A stretch of DNA of 48,345 bases from a bacterium (GCA_030698385.1 JAUYLZ010000036.1:1-48345); one strand, 5' to 3'; shown: positions 22,664-30,933, numbered from the stretch's first letter. Numbers and translations are program-made. The notes: generated by a model from the sequence alone, not told the origin.

Positions 22664-24469
22664 ATGAATACTAAAAAAAACCAAAAAGAAATATTTAATG
22701 TTATATTAATAACAGCGGTTGTTATTTTGGTAATTAGTAATATAGCGACGATTTTTTATTTTTATAAACAAAAACAAAGTAAAGAACCAATAATGAGCGT
22801 TGATTCAAGTCTTGAAGTGGTGGATAAAAATATTAAGAGCGATAACAATAGCTTAGTTGAGAATGAAATAGTTGATGACGCCCAGGTTGTGGAGAACGCG
22901 CCAGTGGAGTTGAAAAAAGATTTTACTGAAGGTGAGATTGTTGTTGAGTGGAATGAGTGGTTAGTAGACGCATCTTATTGGCAAGTTTTTCAAAATCAAT
23001 TGCTAAATGATAGTTTCGAAGGTGAAAAAAATTATCAAGGTAAAGAATTGACCCCCATAGATTTTTTTAGTAATTTTGATTTTTACGAAGCAGGTAATGT
23101 AAAAGAGGGTATTTATAATGGTGGTATTTTGTATATAATGGTTGTACATCCAGAAGGACCATCATTTAGAAATTATTTATATCGTATAGTTAAAATTAAT
23201 GAGGAAGTAATTTTACTGTCAGGCTATTCAGACGAAGTGTGGGCTGATGTTCTAAAAAAACTTTTTATCGAAAATAACAACATAGAAATAAGTAATTTGG
23301 AAACACCTTATATTATTAATGTCCCCAACTCAGACATAAAACTTGTTAGATCAGAAAAAGAGCCGATGACACTAGTCTCTGAGTATAGTGATATAGAAAA
23401 ATTATTTAAATATGATGATAATAACTATATTTACAAAAGTGAAGCTAAGGATTGCTTTATTGTAAAGGCAAAAGACGGAACGGCAAGAGAGTATTATTTT
23501 GATTTAGAATTCTTAGAACCAAGTGAAGAAAAAACGATATATAGTGGCATTACACCAAATTTGATTCAGTTTACAAATAATAATGGTAAAAAAAATACCG
23601 AAGAGTATATTTTTAAAAGTGTTGGTTCCTGCGGTATTAGAGGTTGTTATAATTATCCGAACTATATCAATGACTCTAACCAGTTGAATGAAATTGGCAG
23701 AACTGTTACCGACGATCCAATATATGGACTGAAAGACACAGAGATTAAGGAGTATAATTTTGATGAAAAAAATATTTTAGAGAAGATGTACAACATGCAC
23801 TATACTCAAGATAAGCCTGAGTATGAAGAATTTTTAGCTGATTATCCAGTTATATATTGGCAGGATCCTTTCGGAGATTTTATTGAATTTAGAAATGCTA
23901 AATATTTACCTTCCGTTGAGTGTGGGAAACCCGTCATTTATCTATACCCCGAAGAAGAAACTGATGTGTCTGTCTGGGTGAATCCTACCGGCGGGTTCAA
24001 AGTTACCGAACCGCAGTACAATAATGGCTGGAATGTAAAAGCCAAACCAAATGGAGAGTTATATAATTACGGTGATGATACAGTGTATCCATATCTTTTT
24101 TGGGAAGGGTATGGTTTGAATTATGAACGTCCGGCAGAGGGTTTTGTCGTTGCCAGAGATGATGTTGAGCAATTTTTGAAAGAGAAATTAATTAAATTGG
24201 GATTGATACAGAATGAAGTTGATGAGTTTATAGAATTTTGGTTGCCACGAATGCAGGAGAAGCTTTTTTACTTCGTTACCTTTGTGCCACAAGAAGAATT
24301 TGATCTGATTGCGCCACTCGCATTTTCTCCTCAACCGGATACGGTTATTCGCGTATTTATGGATTATGAAGGATTGGATGTATATCGAGAAGTAGTCGAG
24401 CAAAAGATTATTACCCCGGAGCGCGAGGGGTTTGTCGTGGCAGAATGGGGTGGAGCTATCCATAAGTAA
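22664..24469 (+). CDS. Membrane-anchored KPVIYLYP-domain protein, unknown function
   Basis: 601 residues from ATG 22664 (an upstream TTG is less likely). A single membrane helix at about 10-32 is followed by a large exported, acidic region. Residues about 110-425 show no domain I can name and include SCGIRGCYNYPNY with two Cys. The C-terminal 190 residues hold a domain recurring in CPR proteins: CGKPVIYLYPEEETDVSV, then GWNVKAKPNGELYN, YPYLFWEGYG and QEEFDLIAPLAFSPQPDT. Its function is not known to me; the exported location suggests an envelope or surface role. It precedes the MEMO-CapA fusion by three bases, so the two are probably one operon. Confidence 0.7.
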   Translation: MNTKKNQKEIFNVILITAVVILVISNIATIFYFYKQKQSKEPIMSVDSSLEVVDKNIKSDNNSLVENEIVDDAQVVENAPVELKKDFTEGEIVVEWNEWLVDASYWQVFQNQLLNDSFEGEKNYQGKELTPIDFFSNFDFYEAGNVKEGIYNGGILYIMVVHPEGPSFRNYLYRIVKINEEVILLSGYSDEVWADVLKKLFIENNNIEISNLETPYIINVPNSDIKLVRSEKEPMTLVSEYSDIEKLFKYDDNNYIYKSEAKDCFIVKAKDGTAREYYFDLEFLEPSEEKTIYSGITPNLIQFTNNNGKKNTEEYIFKSVGSCGIRGCYNYPNYINDSNQLNEIGRTVTDDPIYGLKDTEIKEYNFDEKNILEKMYNMHYTQDKPEYEEFLADYPVIYWQDPFGDFIEFRNAKYLPSVECGKPVIYLYPEEETDVSVWVNPTGGFKVTEPQYNNGWNVKAKPNGELYNYGDDTVYPYLFWEGYGLNYERPAEGFVVARDDVEQFLKEKLIKLGLIQNEVDEFIEFWLPRMQEKLFYFVTFVPQEEFDLIAPLAFSPQPDTVIRVFMDYEGLDVYREVVEQKIITPEREGFVVAEWGGAIHK

Positions 24470-24472
24470 CCT

Positions 24473-26347
24473 ATGGAAAAATTTAGTACAAAATTTTTAA
24501 TAATAATATTAGCCCTACTAGCCGTATTTCAAGCAGGGCTAATTTTTATTACACTGAAGCAAGCAAAAAATTTAAATAATTTTCAAATTAGCTATGACAT
24601 TGATAAATTACCAACACACTACGCGTATTTTTCGAGTCGAGTATTTTATGATGAGGCTTTTGAGCAGGGGAAAGATCAGATCTATTCAGTGTCGTATGGT
24701 GTATATGGCGGTATAATCCCGCATCACTTAATCGTCAAAGATAAAATCGCTGCTTTTTTAGAAGGTTTAAGTGACAATAACTATGAAACAGTAGTATTGA
24801 TCGGACCTAATCATTTTTTTGCGGGGGATGAAGATATTATTGTATCACAGGCGAAGTGGGAGACTCCGTATGGATATTTATTACCGAATTTAAAATTAGC
24901 AAATATTTTGCAAAAAACAGAAGGCGTTAGTGTTGAAGAAGATCCATTTATTGCCGAACACTCAATATCCGGGTTAGTTGGTTTTATTAAAAAAAGTTTG
25001 CCAGATGTAAATTTTTTGCCAATTATTATGAAATTAAATACAGGTACTAATGATATTACAAATTTAGCTAATACTGTTTATCAGAACGTAGATCCGAAAA
25101 AAACATTGGTTCTGGCAAGCGTTGATTTCTCTCATTATCAACCGGTGGCGGTAGCAGATTTTCATGACCAGAAAAGCAGACAAGTAATTGAGAATTTTTT
25201 GTATGAACAAGTTAGTGATTTAGAGATAGATTCACCGCCGTCAATATATGCATTGCTTAAATATCTGGAACTAGCCGGTGGGCAGAGCGCTAAACTTTTA
25301 TACTCAACTAACTCTGGGAGGCTAATTAACGATTTTGATATTCCAACAACAAGTCATAATTTTTACTATTTTACCGCCGGCAGTAAAAAAGATAGCGATT
25401 TAACGAATTTTCTTTTCTTCGGCGACATCATGTTGGACCGGCATGTCAAAGAAGTAATGAATAAAAATGGCGGCGTGGATTATTTATTGCATAATTTAGC
25501 CGGCGAGGAAAATAGATTTTTCCAAGGCATTGATCTTATTAGCGCGAATTTGGAAGGAGCAGTGATTGAAAATGGCGCGCACTCCGCGCCGGAGATGGCT
25601 TATGACTTTGCTTTTGACCCGGCAGATGTGGCAGTATTAAAAAATTATAATTTTAATTTTTTTACCATCAGCAACAATCATATTCTGGACCAAGGACAAA
25701 GTGGTTTTACTGAAACGCAAGTTAATTTAGATAAATTAGGTTTTGATTACACCGGCTGTCCGGATAAAAAAGTTGATGATTGCAGTGTAAAGATAATAGA
25801 CGTTAATGGTAAAAAAATCGCCATGCTCGGCTACTCCATGGTGTACGGCAGTTTAGACGAAGAAAAAGTTACCGCGCAAATTGCTGAGGTGAAAAATAAT
25901 AGTGATCTAGTAATTGTAAATATCCATTGGGGAGTAGAGTATGAAAGTAAACATAATTTAATTCAGGAAAAACTAGCACATCAGATGATTGATAGCGGCG
26001 CGGATTTGATTATCGGCCACCACCCGCACGTCGTTCAAGATGTTGAGATTTACTCGCCTCGCTCTCGCTCTGGCGAAGCGGGCAAAAATAAGCCGATTTT
26101 TTACTCACTAGGAAATTTCATCTTTGATCAGTACTTTTCGCGCGAGACGCAGGAAGGGCTGAGCGTGGGCGTGAACTGGGGCGATGATGTGTTTGAACTG
26201 GCTCTGTTTCCATTCTATAATGAGTACAGTCAGGCGCGGTTGATGGAGGGAGAGCGAAGAGAGAAATGGTTGGAGTGGTTGGCAAAAGAATCAATAGTTG
26301 AGGAAGAGTATAAAGAACAGATAAAATTTGGTAAAATAAATTTATAA
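24473..26347 (+). CDS. MEMO-like / CapA-like fusion protein, membrane anchored
   Basis: 624 residues. An N-terminal membrane helix (about 8-28) leads to a MEMO/AmmeMemoRadiSam-B-type domain (about 75-300): GGIIPHHLI, VVLIGPNHFF, WETPYGYLLP, EHSISGLVGFI and LASVDFSHYQ. A CapA-type (poly-gamma-glutamate synthesis, metallophosphoesterase fold) domain follows (about 315-620): FFGDIMLDRHV, ISANLEGAVIE, TISNNHILDQG, VNIHWGVEYES, LIIGHHPHVVQ and YSLGNFIFDQ. Near residue 525 about twelve residues (YSPRSRSGEAGKNKP) come from a palindromic repeat inserted in frame. CapA proteins function at the cell envelope, and MEMO domains are related to extradiol dioxygenases with His metal ligands. Combined function unknown. 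It starts three bases after the upstream gene. Confidence 0.8.
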   Translation: MEKFSTKFLIIILALLAVFQAGLIFITLKQAKNLNNFQISYDIDKLPTHYAYFSSRVFYDEAFEQGKDQIYSVSYGVYGGIIPHHLIVKDKIAAFLEGLSDNNYETVVLIGPNHFFAGDEDIIVSQAKWETPYGYLLPNLKLANILQKTEGVSVEEDPFIAEHSISGLVGFIKKSLPDVNFLPIIMKLNTGTNDITNLANTVYQNVDPKKTLVLASVDFSHYQPVAVADFHDQKSRQVIENFLYEQVSDLEIDSPPSIYALLKYLELAGGQSAKLLYSTNSGRLINDFDIPTTSHNFYYFTAGSKKDSDLTNFLFFGDIMLDRHVKEVMNKNGGVDYLLHNLAGEENRFFQGIDLISANLEGAVIENGAHSAPEMAYDFAFDPADVAVLKNYNFNFFTISNNHILDQGQSGFTETQVNLDKLGFDYTGCPDKKVDDCSVKIIDVNGKKIAMLGYSMVYGSLDEEKVTAQIAEVKNNSDLVIVNIHWGVEYESKHNLIQEKLAHQMIDSGADLIIGHHPHVVQDVEIYSPRSRSGEAGKNKPIFYSLGNFIFDQYFSRETQEGLSVGVNWGDDVFELALFPFYNEYSQARLMEGERREKWLEWLAKESIVEEEYKEQIKFGKINL

Positions 26348-26350
26348 TTT

Positions 26351-26430
26351 GTCATTCCCGTCCCGCAGTCTGCGGGAGGAATCCAGTGTTAATGCGCTAA
26401 AATTTGGATTCCTGCCCGCGCAGGAATGAC
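26351..26430. repeat. Dispersed repeat, copy B
   Basis: GTCATTCCCGTCCCGC at the left and GCAGGAATGAC at the right form inverted ends. The core GGAATCCAGTGTTAATGCGC is shared with copies A and C. The outer right end TTTCGTAATTCAA (26442-26454) is also shared with copy C. It lies four bases after the MEMO-CapA stop. Confidence 0.8.
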
Positions 26431-26473
26431 AATTTGGGGTGTTTCGTAATTCAAAGTATAACAATATAACTAT

Positions 26474-26974
26474 ATGCGTATTGCCATCATCTCCGATACC
26501 CATGACAATGTGCCGAATTTGGAAAAGTTTTTAGCATGGGCGAAAGAAAATAAAATTGAACAAATTATTCATTGCGGTGATTTGTGCGCTCCCTCTATTT
26601 TAAAAAATATTTTAGCCCCAAAGTTTGCGGGGCGCATTCACATGGTGTACGGCAATGTTGAAGACCGCGTTTTGGTCAAAGAAGTTGCCGCAATGTTTCC
26701 GCAGGTGAAGCACTACGGCGATATTGGTACGGTTACGCTGGACGGCAAACGCATCGCTTTTGTCCACTATCCCAAAGAGGCTAAAGAACTTGCGCAAAGC
26801 GGGAAGTACGACATGGTTTTCTACGGCCATACTCATAAACCTTGGGAAGAGATAGTTGACTCCTGTCGTGTGGTTAATCCCGGCACGCTGGCGGGGCTGT
26901 TTAGCAAGGCCACTTTCGCGGTGTGGGATACGAAAAGCGGGGAGCTGGAGTTGAAGATTTTGGAGCGGTTGTAA
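26474..26974 (+). CDS. YfcE/MJ0936-type metallophosphodiesterase
   Basis: 166 residues, the usual family size. These calcineurin-fold enzymes hydrolyse phosphodiesters with two metal ions in the cytoplasm. The metal motifs are complete: DTHDN (D and H of motif I), HCGDL (motif II), GNVEDR (motif III, usually GNCD), FVHYP (motif IV position, where GHG/H is usual) and GHTHKP (motif V), then VNPGTLAG. The physiological substrate cannot be told; MJ0936 relatives act on model phosphodiesters and some on cyclic nucleotides. It stands alone after repeat copy B. No SD. Confidence 0.88.
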   Translation: MRIAIISDTHDNVPNLEKFLAWAKENKIEQIIHCGDLCAPSILKNILAPKFAGRIHMVYGNVEDRVLVKEVAAMFPQVKHYGDIGTVTLDGKRIAFVHYPKEAKELAQSGKYDMVFYGHTHKPWEEIVDSCRVVNPGTLAGLFSKATFAVWDTKSGELELKILERL

Positions 26975-27010
26975 AAAAAAGAGGCCTGTCAGCATAACAA
27001 CCGACAGACC
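26973..27010 (-). terminator. Terminator of the 27041-27448 gene
   Basis: GGCCTGTC and GACAGACC form an 8-position stem with one mismatch. On the minus strand it is followed by a run of eight T (the A-run after the phosphodiesterase stop). Confidence 0.6.
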
Positions 27011-27040
27011 AACTAGATGATATAAAAATTTTATCTCTTT

Positions 27041-27448
27041 TTATTTTACTGATAAAAATGTTTGCCAGTCATTTAGCAACATTGCCAAAAAGTTTTTATC
27101 TTGTTTAACAATATTAACCATTTTATATTTTTCGATTGCAGTTGTCTTGAATGTTTTTAGGCCATTCAACCGCACCAAAGCCAAAATAATAAAACAGAAT
27201 ACTTCATAATCATAATCATCATTAGTTAGTAAAAGATTAAGTAACTTTTCTGTAACTTGAGGCTGAAGTGTTATTGGTATGTAACATCCCGCTGCTATTA
27301 TAGAACACAAGTTACTTACTAATTTTAATGACTCGATTTTATAGCCTTCACTCTCACAGTTTGTGAGAATGTCCATTAAAATTTGATGAAATGGACGCTC
27401 TGGATATGAAAGTATCGTTTTCCCTTCTAGATTGTCAATGTTCGGCAT
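27041..27448 (-). CDS. Hypothetical helical protein (135 aa)
   Basis: 135 residues from ATG 27448, chosen for the strong SD AAAGGAGG. It looks all-helical with Leu-rich stretches (ILMDILTNCESEGYKIESL, CSIIAAGCYIPI, FCFIILALVRLNGLKTF), perhaps short helical repeats of ARM/HEAT type. It has five cysteines. No signal peptide is visible. I do not recognise a family. It is flanked by its own terminator and by the efp terminator, so it is probably a single-gene unit. Confidence 0.65.
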   Translation of the reverse strand: MPNIDNLEGKTILSYPERPFHQILMDILTNCESEGYKIESLKLVSNLCSIIAAGCYIPITLQPQVTEKLLNLLLTNDDYDYEVFCFIILALVRLNGLKTFKTTAIEKYKMVNIVKQDKNFLAMLLNDWQTFLSVK

Positions 27449-27547
27449 AGTTTTTTCCTCCTTTAGGAAAATTTTTTGATTTGAATTAATCTTTGCATAT
27501 TTAAGTGTGTGTGTCAATACAAGCCGTTTGAGTGCCGTTTAGCCACA

Positions 27548-27584
27548 ACAAAAAACTCCAAGCCTCATCGGCCTAGAGTTTTTA
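27548..27584. terminator. Intrinsic terminator downstream of efp
   Basis: AAAAACTC..GCC and GGC..GAGTTTTT form an interrupted stem around a TCAT loop, with A-run on the left and T-run on the right. It can serve efp on the minus strand. Confidence 0.6.
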
Positions 27585-27623
27585 TTTTATACTTTTTACT
27601 TCTAACTTCTAACTTCCTACTTC

Positions 27624-28181
27624 CTAAACGCGTTCCGCGTACTCGCCGGTGTCGGTATTGACGCGAATCATGTCGCCTTCGTTGATAAACATTGGCGCGG
27701 CAATTTGGGCGCCGGTTTCAAGTGTGATTATTTTTGTGACGTTACCCGCCGAATTACCTTTGACGCCGGGAGGAGCAGAGGTGACTTTTAGTTCAACCTT
27801 TGGCGGCAATTTGAGAGAAATTGGCTTGCCCTCAAAATACATTATTTTGGTGTCCTCGCCTTCTTTCAGCCAATTTATCATCTCGCCAAGCATTTCAAGC
27901 GAGAGGCTGAATTGTTCAAAATTTTCATTATCCATGAAATAGACATTGTTTTCATCTTTGTACAAATACTGCGAGTGTTTTTCTTCGGTCGTTGCTTCGT
28001 CAGCCTTGTCATTGCCCTGAAAAGTTCTTTCTAAAACATTGCCATTAATAAGGCTGCGCAGTTTTGTTTTCAGAACCGCTCCGCCGCGGGCGACTTTGCT
28101 GTGAGCGGCGCGAATTACAATATAGGGTTCGTCGTTTATTTTTATTAATTTTCCTACTTTGATTTCATTAAGGGATAACAT
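27624..28181 (-). CDS. efp: Elongation factor P, with Arg at the loop tip
   Basis: 185 residues. EF-P enters the ribosome E site and relieves stalling at polyproline. All three OB-type domains are present: KOW-like N-terminus (MLSLNEIKVGKLIKINDEPY), middle (YLYKDENNVYFMDNENFEQ) and C-terminal (VKGNSAGNVTKIITLETGAQI..PMFINEGD). The loop that normally reads PGKG with modified Lys34 reads VARGGA, placing Arg at residue 32. Arg at this spot is known from EarP-rhamnosylated EF-P. No EarP or EpmA is in the window, so the modification state is unknown. No SD; a repeat-rich spacer lies upstream. Confidence 0.95.
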   Translation of the reverse strand: MLSLNEIKVGKLIKINDEPYIVIRAAHSKVARGGAVLKTKLRSLINGNVLERTFQGNDKADEATTEEKHSQYLYKDENNVYFMDNENFEQFSLSLEMLGEMINWLKEGEDTKIMYFEGKPISLKLPPKVELKVTSAPPGVKGNSAGNVTKIITLETGAQIAAPMFINEGDMIRVNTDTGEYAERV

Positions 28182-28187
28182 AAATCA

Positions 28188-28342
28188 TTAAGTTCCAAAT
28201 AACAAGTATTAAATAAATCTAAAATTATAAATTTCAAAATACGATTTTTGGAATTTAATATTTGAAATTTAGAATTCCTGTCTGCCTGCCGGTAGGCAAG
28301 CCGACAGGCAGGTTTTTGTTATTTGTTATTTGGAGCTTGTTA
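28188..28342. repeat. AT-rich inverted repeat with inner GC palindrome
   Basis: AGTTCCAAATAACAA (about 28189) and TTGTTATTTGGAGCT (about 28325) form imperfect inverted ends, with ATATTTGAAATTT-type units inside. The GC palindrome CTGCCTGCCGGTAGGCA and a CGACAGGCAGG arm sit in the centre. The GC palindrome also occurs at 12447-12470, 42645 and 44993. Confidence 0.65.
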
Positions 28343-28353
28343 TTTTAAGAGAT

Positions 28354-28578
28354 TTAACGTGGTACAAAAGGCAATAGAGCAATCAAACGAGCTCGCTTGA
28401 TTGATGTTGATAGTTTGCGCTGATGCTTTGAACATACGCCGGTGCGTTTTTTCGGCAGAATCTTCAGGTATGAACTCAAAAAACGACGCAAAAGTTGTGA
28501 ATCTTTATAATCCACTTCTTTTAGGTTGTTTACGCAAAAATAGCAAACCTTTTCTTTTTTTAATGGTTGTGGTTTCAT
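28354..28578 (-). CDS. rpsR: 30S ribosomal protein bS18
   Basis: 74 residues from ATG 28578. bS18 sits on the 30S platform bound to bS6. Hallmarks: CYFCVNNLKEVDYKD, LLRRFLSSYLKILPKKRTGVC, KHQRKLSTSIKRARLIALLPF. The pattern CxxC plus CxxH can bind zinc, as in the Zn-containing variants of bS18. The order rpsF-ssb-rpsR is the standard one. No SD. A 231-base spacer with a large hairpin separates it from ssb. Confidence 0.95.
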   Translation of the reverse strand: MKPQPLKKEKVCYFCVNNLKEVDYKDSQLLRRFLSSYLKILPKKRTGVCSKHQRKLSTSIKRARLIALLPFVPR

Positions 28579-28667
28579 AGTGTTCAAGAAAGTTAGTACG
28601 GATTTAATATTGTATCAAACCAGTAATACGAATGCTTTAGACTGACTTAAATTGACTTGGATGTATG

Positions 28668-28720
28668 CGAATGCCGCGAATAATTTTAACAATGCGCGGT
28701 AAAAACATTCGTGGCATTCG
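28668..28720 (-). promoter_or_regulatory. Long hairpin in the ssb-rpsR spacer
   Basis: CGAATGCCGCGAAT (28668-28681) pairs with ATTCGTGGCATTCG (28707-28720) with one wobble position, around a 25-base loop. A GCGATCGC palindrome lies nearby (about 28767). It may be a regulatory or processing site for rpsR, or a repeat element. Confidence 0.5.
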
Positions 28721-28809
28721 GATAGTTGCAATGTTATTTTTAGTCCGTACAACTCATTCGAATTAAGCGATCGCTATCGGTTTAAATCCATATAACGATT
28801 TATTAGTTC

Positions 28810-29334
28810 TTAGAATGGAATATTTTCTACTTTGATATTTTCTTCAGTATCCGCGTCTGATGAATCATCCATAGATCCGGAACCCATGTTAGTCGGCATT
28901 TCTTGGTCAATTACCGGAATATCTTCAATCGGCGTTTGGTTTGACATTGGATTCTGCGCCGGAGCGGCTGGCGCTGGACGGAAACTGCCGCCTTGACTGC
29001 CGGCGGGCGAGCCAAGCAAAATAACATTATCAGCCACTATTTCAGTGCGGTAGCGTCTGACACCGTCTTGGCCGGTCCAGTCGCGAGTCTGTAAACGGCC
29101 TTCAACAAAGAGCTGACGGCCTTTTTTGACATACTGTCCGCAGATTTCACCCAAGCGTCTCCAGGCGACAATATTATGAAATTCAACTTTTTCCTGCGAC
29201 TGTCCGCTGGCATCAGTCCATCGTAAATTTGTGGCGACCGCGAATGAGGCAACAGTCTGCCCGGAAGGAGTAGTGCGAACCTCGGGGTCGCGGGTAGCAT
29301 TGCCAATTACTTGAGCTCTATTTAAATTCATCAT
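28810..29334 (-). CDS. ssb: Single-stranded DNA-binding protein SSB
   Basis: 174 residues. SSB coats single-stranded DNA during replication and repair. The OB fold spans about 1-110 (NLNRAQVIGNATRDPEVR, VASFAVATNLRW, EKVEFHNIVAWRRLGEICGQYVKKGRQLFVEGRLQTRDW). A Gly/Pro/Gln linker follows (SPAGSQGGSFRPAPAAPAQN), then an acidic tip ending VENIPF, the variant of the DDDIPF partner-binding tail. The start could be either of two adjacent ATGs. It sits between rpsF and rpsR as usual. No SD. Confidence 0.95.
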   Translation of the reverse strand: MMNLNRAQVIGNATRDPEVRTTPSGQTVASFAVATNLRWTDASGQSQEKVEFHNIVAWRRLGEICGQYVKKGRQLFVEGRLQTRDWTGQDGVRRYRTEIVADNVILLGSPAGSQGGSFRPAPAAPAQNPMSNQTPIEDIPVIDQEMPTNMGSGSMDDSSDADTEENIKVENIPF

Positions 29335-29388
29335 ATATTTATTTGGTGATGTTCCTACAACATCATTAGTAAATTTTTATTTAGTAAT

Positions 29389-29991
29389 TTAAATTAAGTC
29401 TTCGGTGTTTTTTAAAATTTTATCAAGCTCTTCATCTAGTTTGTTGATGTCGATTTTTTCCATCTCTTCTTTTTTCTGGGGCGCTTTAGTCTTAGCTTCG
29501 CTGGCATTTACAAACTGGTCTTTTCGGGCTGGTTTTTTGGTTTCAGATTTTTCAATTAAAGCTTGTCTTTCTTCTTTTTGTTGGGCAATTTCTTCCGCTC
29601 TTTTTTCAGCAGCTTCTTTTTCACTCTTGATTTCTTGGGCGCTCTTAACGCGTTTGAGAACTATCAGATGGCGCAAAATTTCATCACTTAAACGAAGATT
29701 TTTTTCCAACAATACCAGTTTGTCCGGAGTTAGTTCAAATTCAATGATATAGTAGTAAGCATGATAGTTTAAGCCGATATTATAAGACAGTCTTCTTTTT
29801 CCCCAATTATCTTCGGAGATAATTTTACCGCCATTATCCTTAATGAATTTTACAACACTTTCTTGAATCGGCGCAAGTTCATCTTCACTGTATTTGTTGG
29901 GGATAAGATAAACCAGTTCATAACGCTTCAGAACTTTTTCATCCATTCCATCTTCGGATTGAACGGATTTTGCTGTTTTGTTTTTTTCCAT
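29389..29991 (-). CDS. rpsF: 30S ribosomal protein bS6 with charged extension
   Basis: 200 residues, about twice the usual size. The bS6 domain covers about 22-115 (RYELVYLIPNKYSEDEL, GGKIISEDNWGKRRLSYNIG, YHAYYYIIEFEL, LRHLIVLKRVKS). A 20-residue N-terminal addition precedes it, and an Ala/Glu/Lys-rich C-terminal coil of about 85 residues follows (EKEAAEKRAEEIAQQKEERQ). The extended tail is like that of bS16 in this window. bS6 pairs with bS18 on the 30S platform. First gene of the rpsF-ssb-rpsR unit; a terminator-like hairpin sits in its leader. Confidence 0.95.
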   Translation of the reverse strand: MEKNKTAKSVQSEDGMDEKVLKRYELVYLIPNKYSEDELAPIQESVVKFIKDNGGKIISEDNWGKRRLSYNIGLNYHAYYYIIEFELTPDKLVLLEKNLRLSDEILRHLIVLKRVKSAQEIKSEKEAAEKRAEEIAQQKEERQALIEKSETKKPARKDQFVNASEAKTKAPQKKEEMEKIDINKLDEELDKILKNTEDLI

Positions 29992-30012
29992 AGTATTAAA
30001 TATAAATTAAAA

Positions 30013-30042
30013 AATCCCACTAGGCAGACAATAAAAGTGGGA
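30013..30042 (-). promoter_or_regulatory. Terminator-like hairpin in the rpsF leader (possible attenuator)
   Basis: ATCCCACT (30035-30042) and AGTGGGAT (30013-30020) pair perfectly. On the minus strand the stem is followed by TTTTTT, about 20 bases before the rpsF start. A second hairpin upstream (AATTAC..GTAATT, about 30060-30085) could compete. With no gene upstream on this strand, the terminator would act on rpsF's own leader. Confidence 0.5.
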
Positions 30043-30166
30043 TATTGCTAAAATACCTAGTAATTACGTACAAAATGCCGTAATTGTCCTTTGTATAAAA
30101 GGATATGGGAATAGGTTTATTAAATTGTAAAGGTAACTGTAACATGGATAAAAAAATAGAGCAATA

Positions 30167-30196
30167 TTGACAAAATTTTTAATACATGATTATATA
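30167..30196 (+). promoter_or_regulatory. Promoter of the 30256 gene
   Basis: TTGACA (30167-30172) with TATATA at 30191-30196 (spacer 18) or TTATAT at 30190 (17). The gene's SD and start follow 60 bases on. Confidence 0.55.
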
Positions 30197-30255
30197 AATA
30201 TTGCCTAAGCGAGGTTGGCAGCTTGCAAATATTCTTTTCACAAAGGAGAAAGACA

Positions 30256-30933
30256 ATGAGTAAAGCCACAATTACAGCAGGTCAAGCTCGGAGTTTAATC
30301 GCGTCGTTTACGATTGATACTCCTTGGGACGAAATTTTGGTGGATATTCAGCCCTTTATTGAACTGACACCAAGTCAGCGGGGTCAGGCATTCGCTGATT
30401 TTGTGCGAAATGGTTGCAGATTGGATATCGGCGATGTTCAATCTATTATAACCAAACCGTTTAACCCCGCCGAATTTCTCGGTGAGGGGTGGACAGTCTG
30501 GAAAGGTCCAGCCGATGGCGACGGCCTTTCCGGAGAAGAGGATATTGATCCTCGTTCGCTGGCGCTCGTCAAAATTGAAGTCTCACAATTTTTATTTGAA
30601 ACCTGTTTACAGGCAAGTGCTGGTTCAATCACTGGAGAGGAAAAACTCCACCGTTTGAAAGCTAAATCGGATTTCGTTCGGTTTGGTGCTAATGTTTTTC
30701 TTGGCTTGTGGACAGATTATCAAGCCAATAAAAAAAACAGCGTTCTTGAAAGGTTGTACAAAGAACGTAAAGTGACTTATCTTGATTTTCCTGGCACCGT
30801 TCTTCGCAATCCGGACGGCATTCGCCGCGTGCCTTACCTCTTCCGGCGCGGTGTTGGGCAGTGGGGCTGGGACTGCTTCTGGCTTGGTGACGGCTGGGGT
30901 GCCGCCAGTCTTTCCGTGGGTTGTGCAAGTTAG
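30256..30933 (+). CDS. Conserved CPR-type hypothetical protein (GPADGDGLSGEE family)
   Basis: 225 residues from ATG 30256, which has SD AAAGGAG. The segment GEGWTVWKGPADGDGLSGEE, then RSLALVKIEVSQFLFETCL, SITGEEKLHRLKA, VTYLDFPGTVLRNPDGIRRVPYLF and a Trp/Gly-rich end (WGWDCFWLGDGWGAASLS), belongs to a family I recall as frequent in Patescibacteria genomes, without assigned function. It is soluble, with no signal peptide. Such genes often occur as scattered paralogues in these genomes. It stands alone between its own promoter and terminator. No function is proposed. Confidence 0.75.
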   Translation: MSKATITAGQARSLIASFTIDTPWDEILVDIQPFIELTPSQRGQAFADFVRNGCRLDIGDVQSIITKPFNPAEFLGEGWTVWKGPADGDGLSGEEDIDPRSLALVKIEVSQFLFETCLQASAGSITGEEKLHRLKAKSDFVRFGANVFLGLWTDYQANKKNSVLERLYKERKVTYLDFPGTVLRNPDGIRRVPYLFRRGVGQWGWDCFWLGDGWGAASLSVGCAS

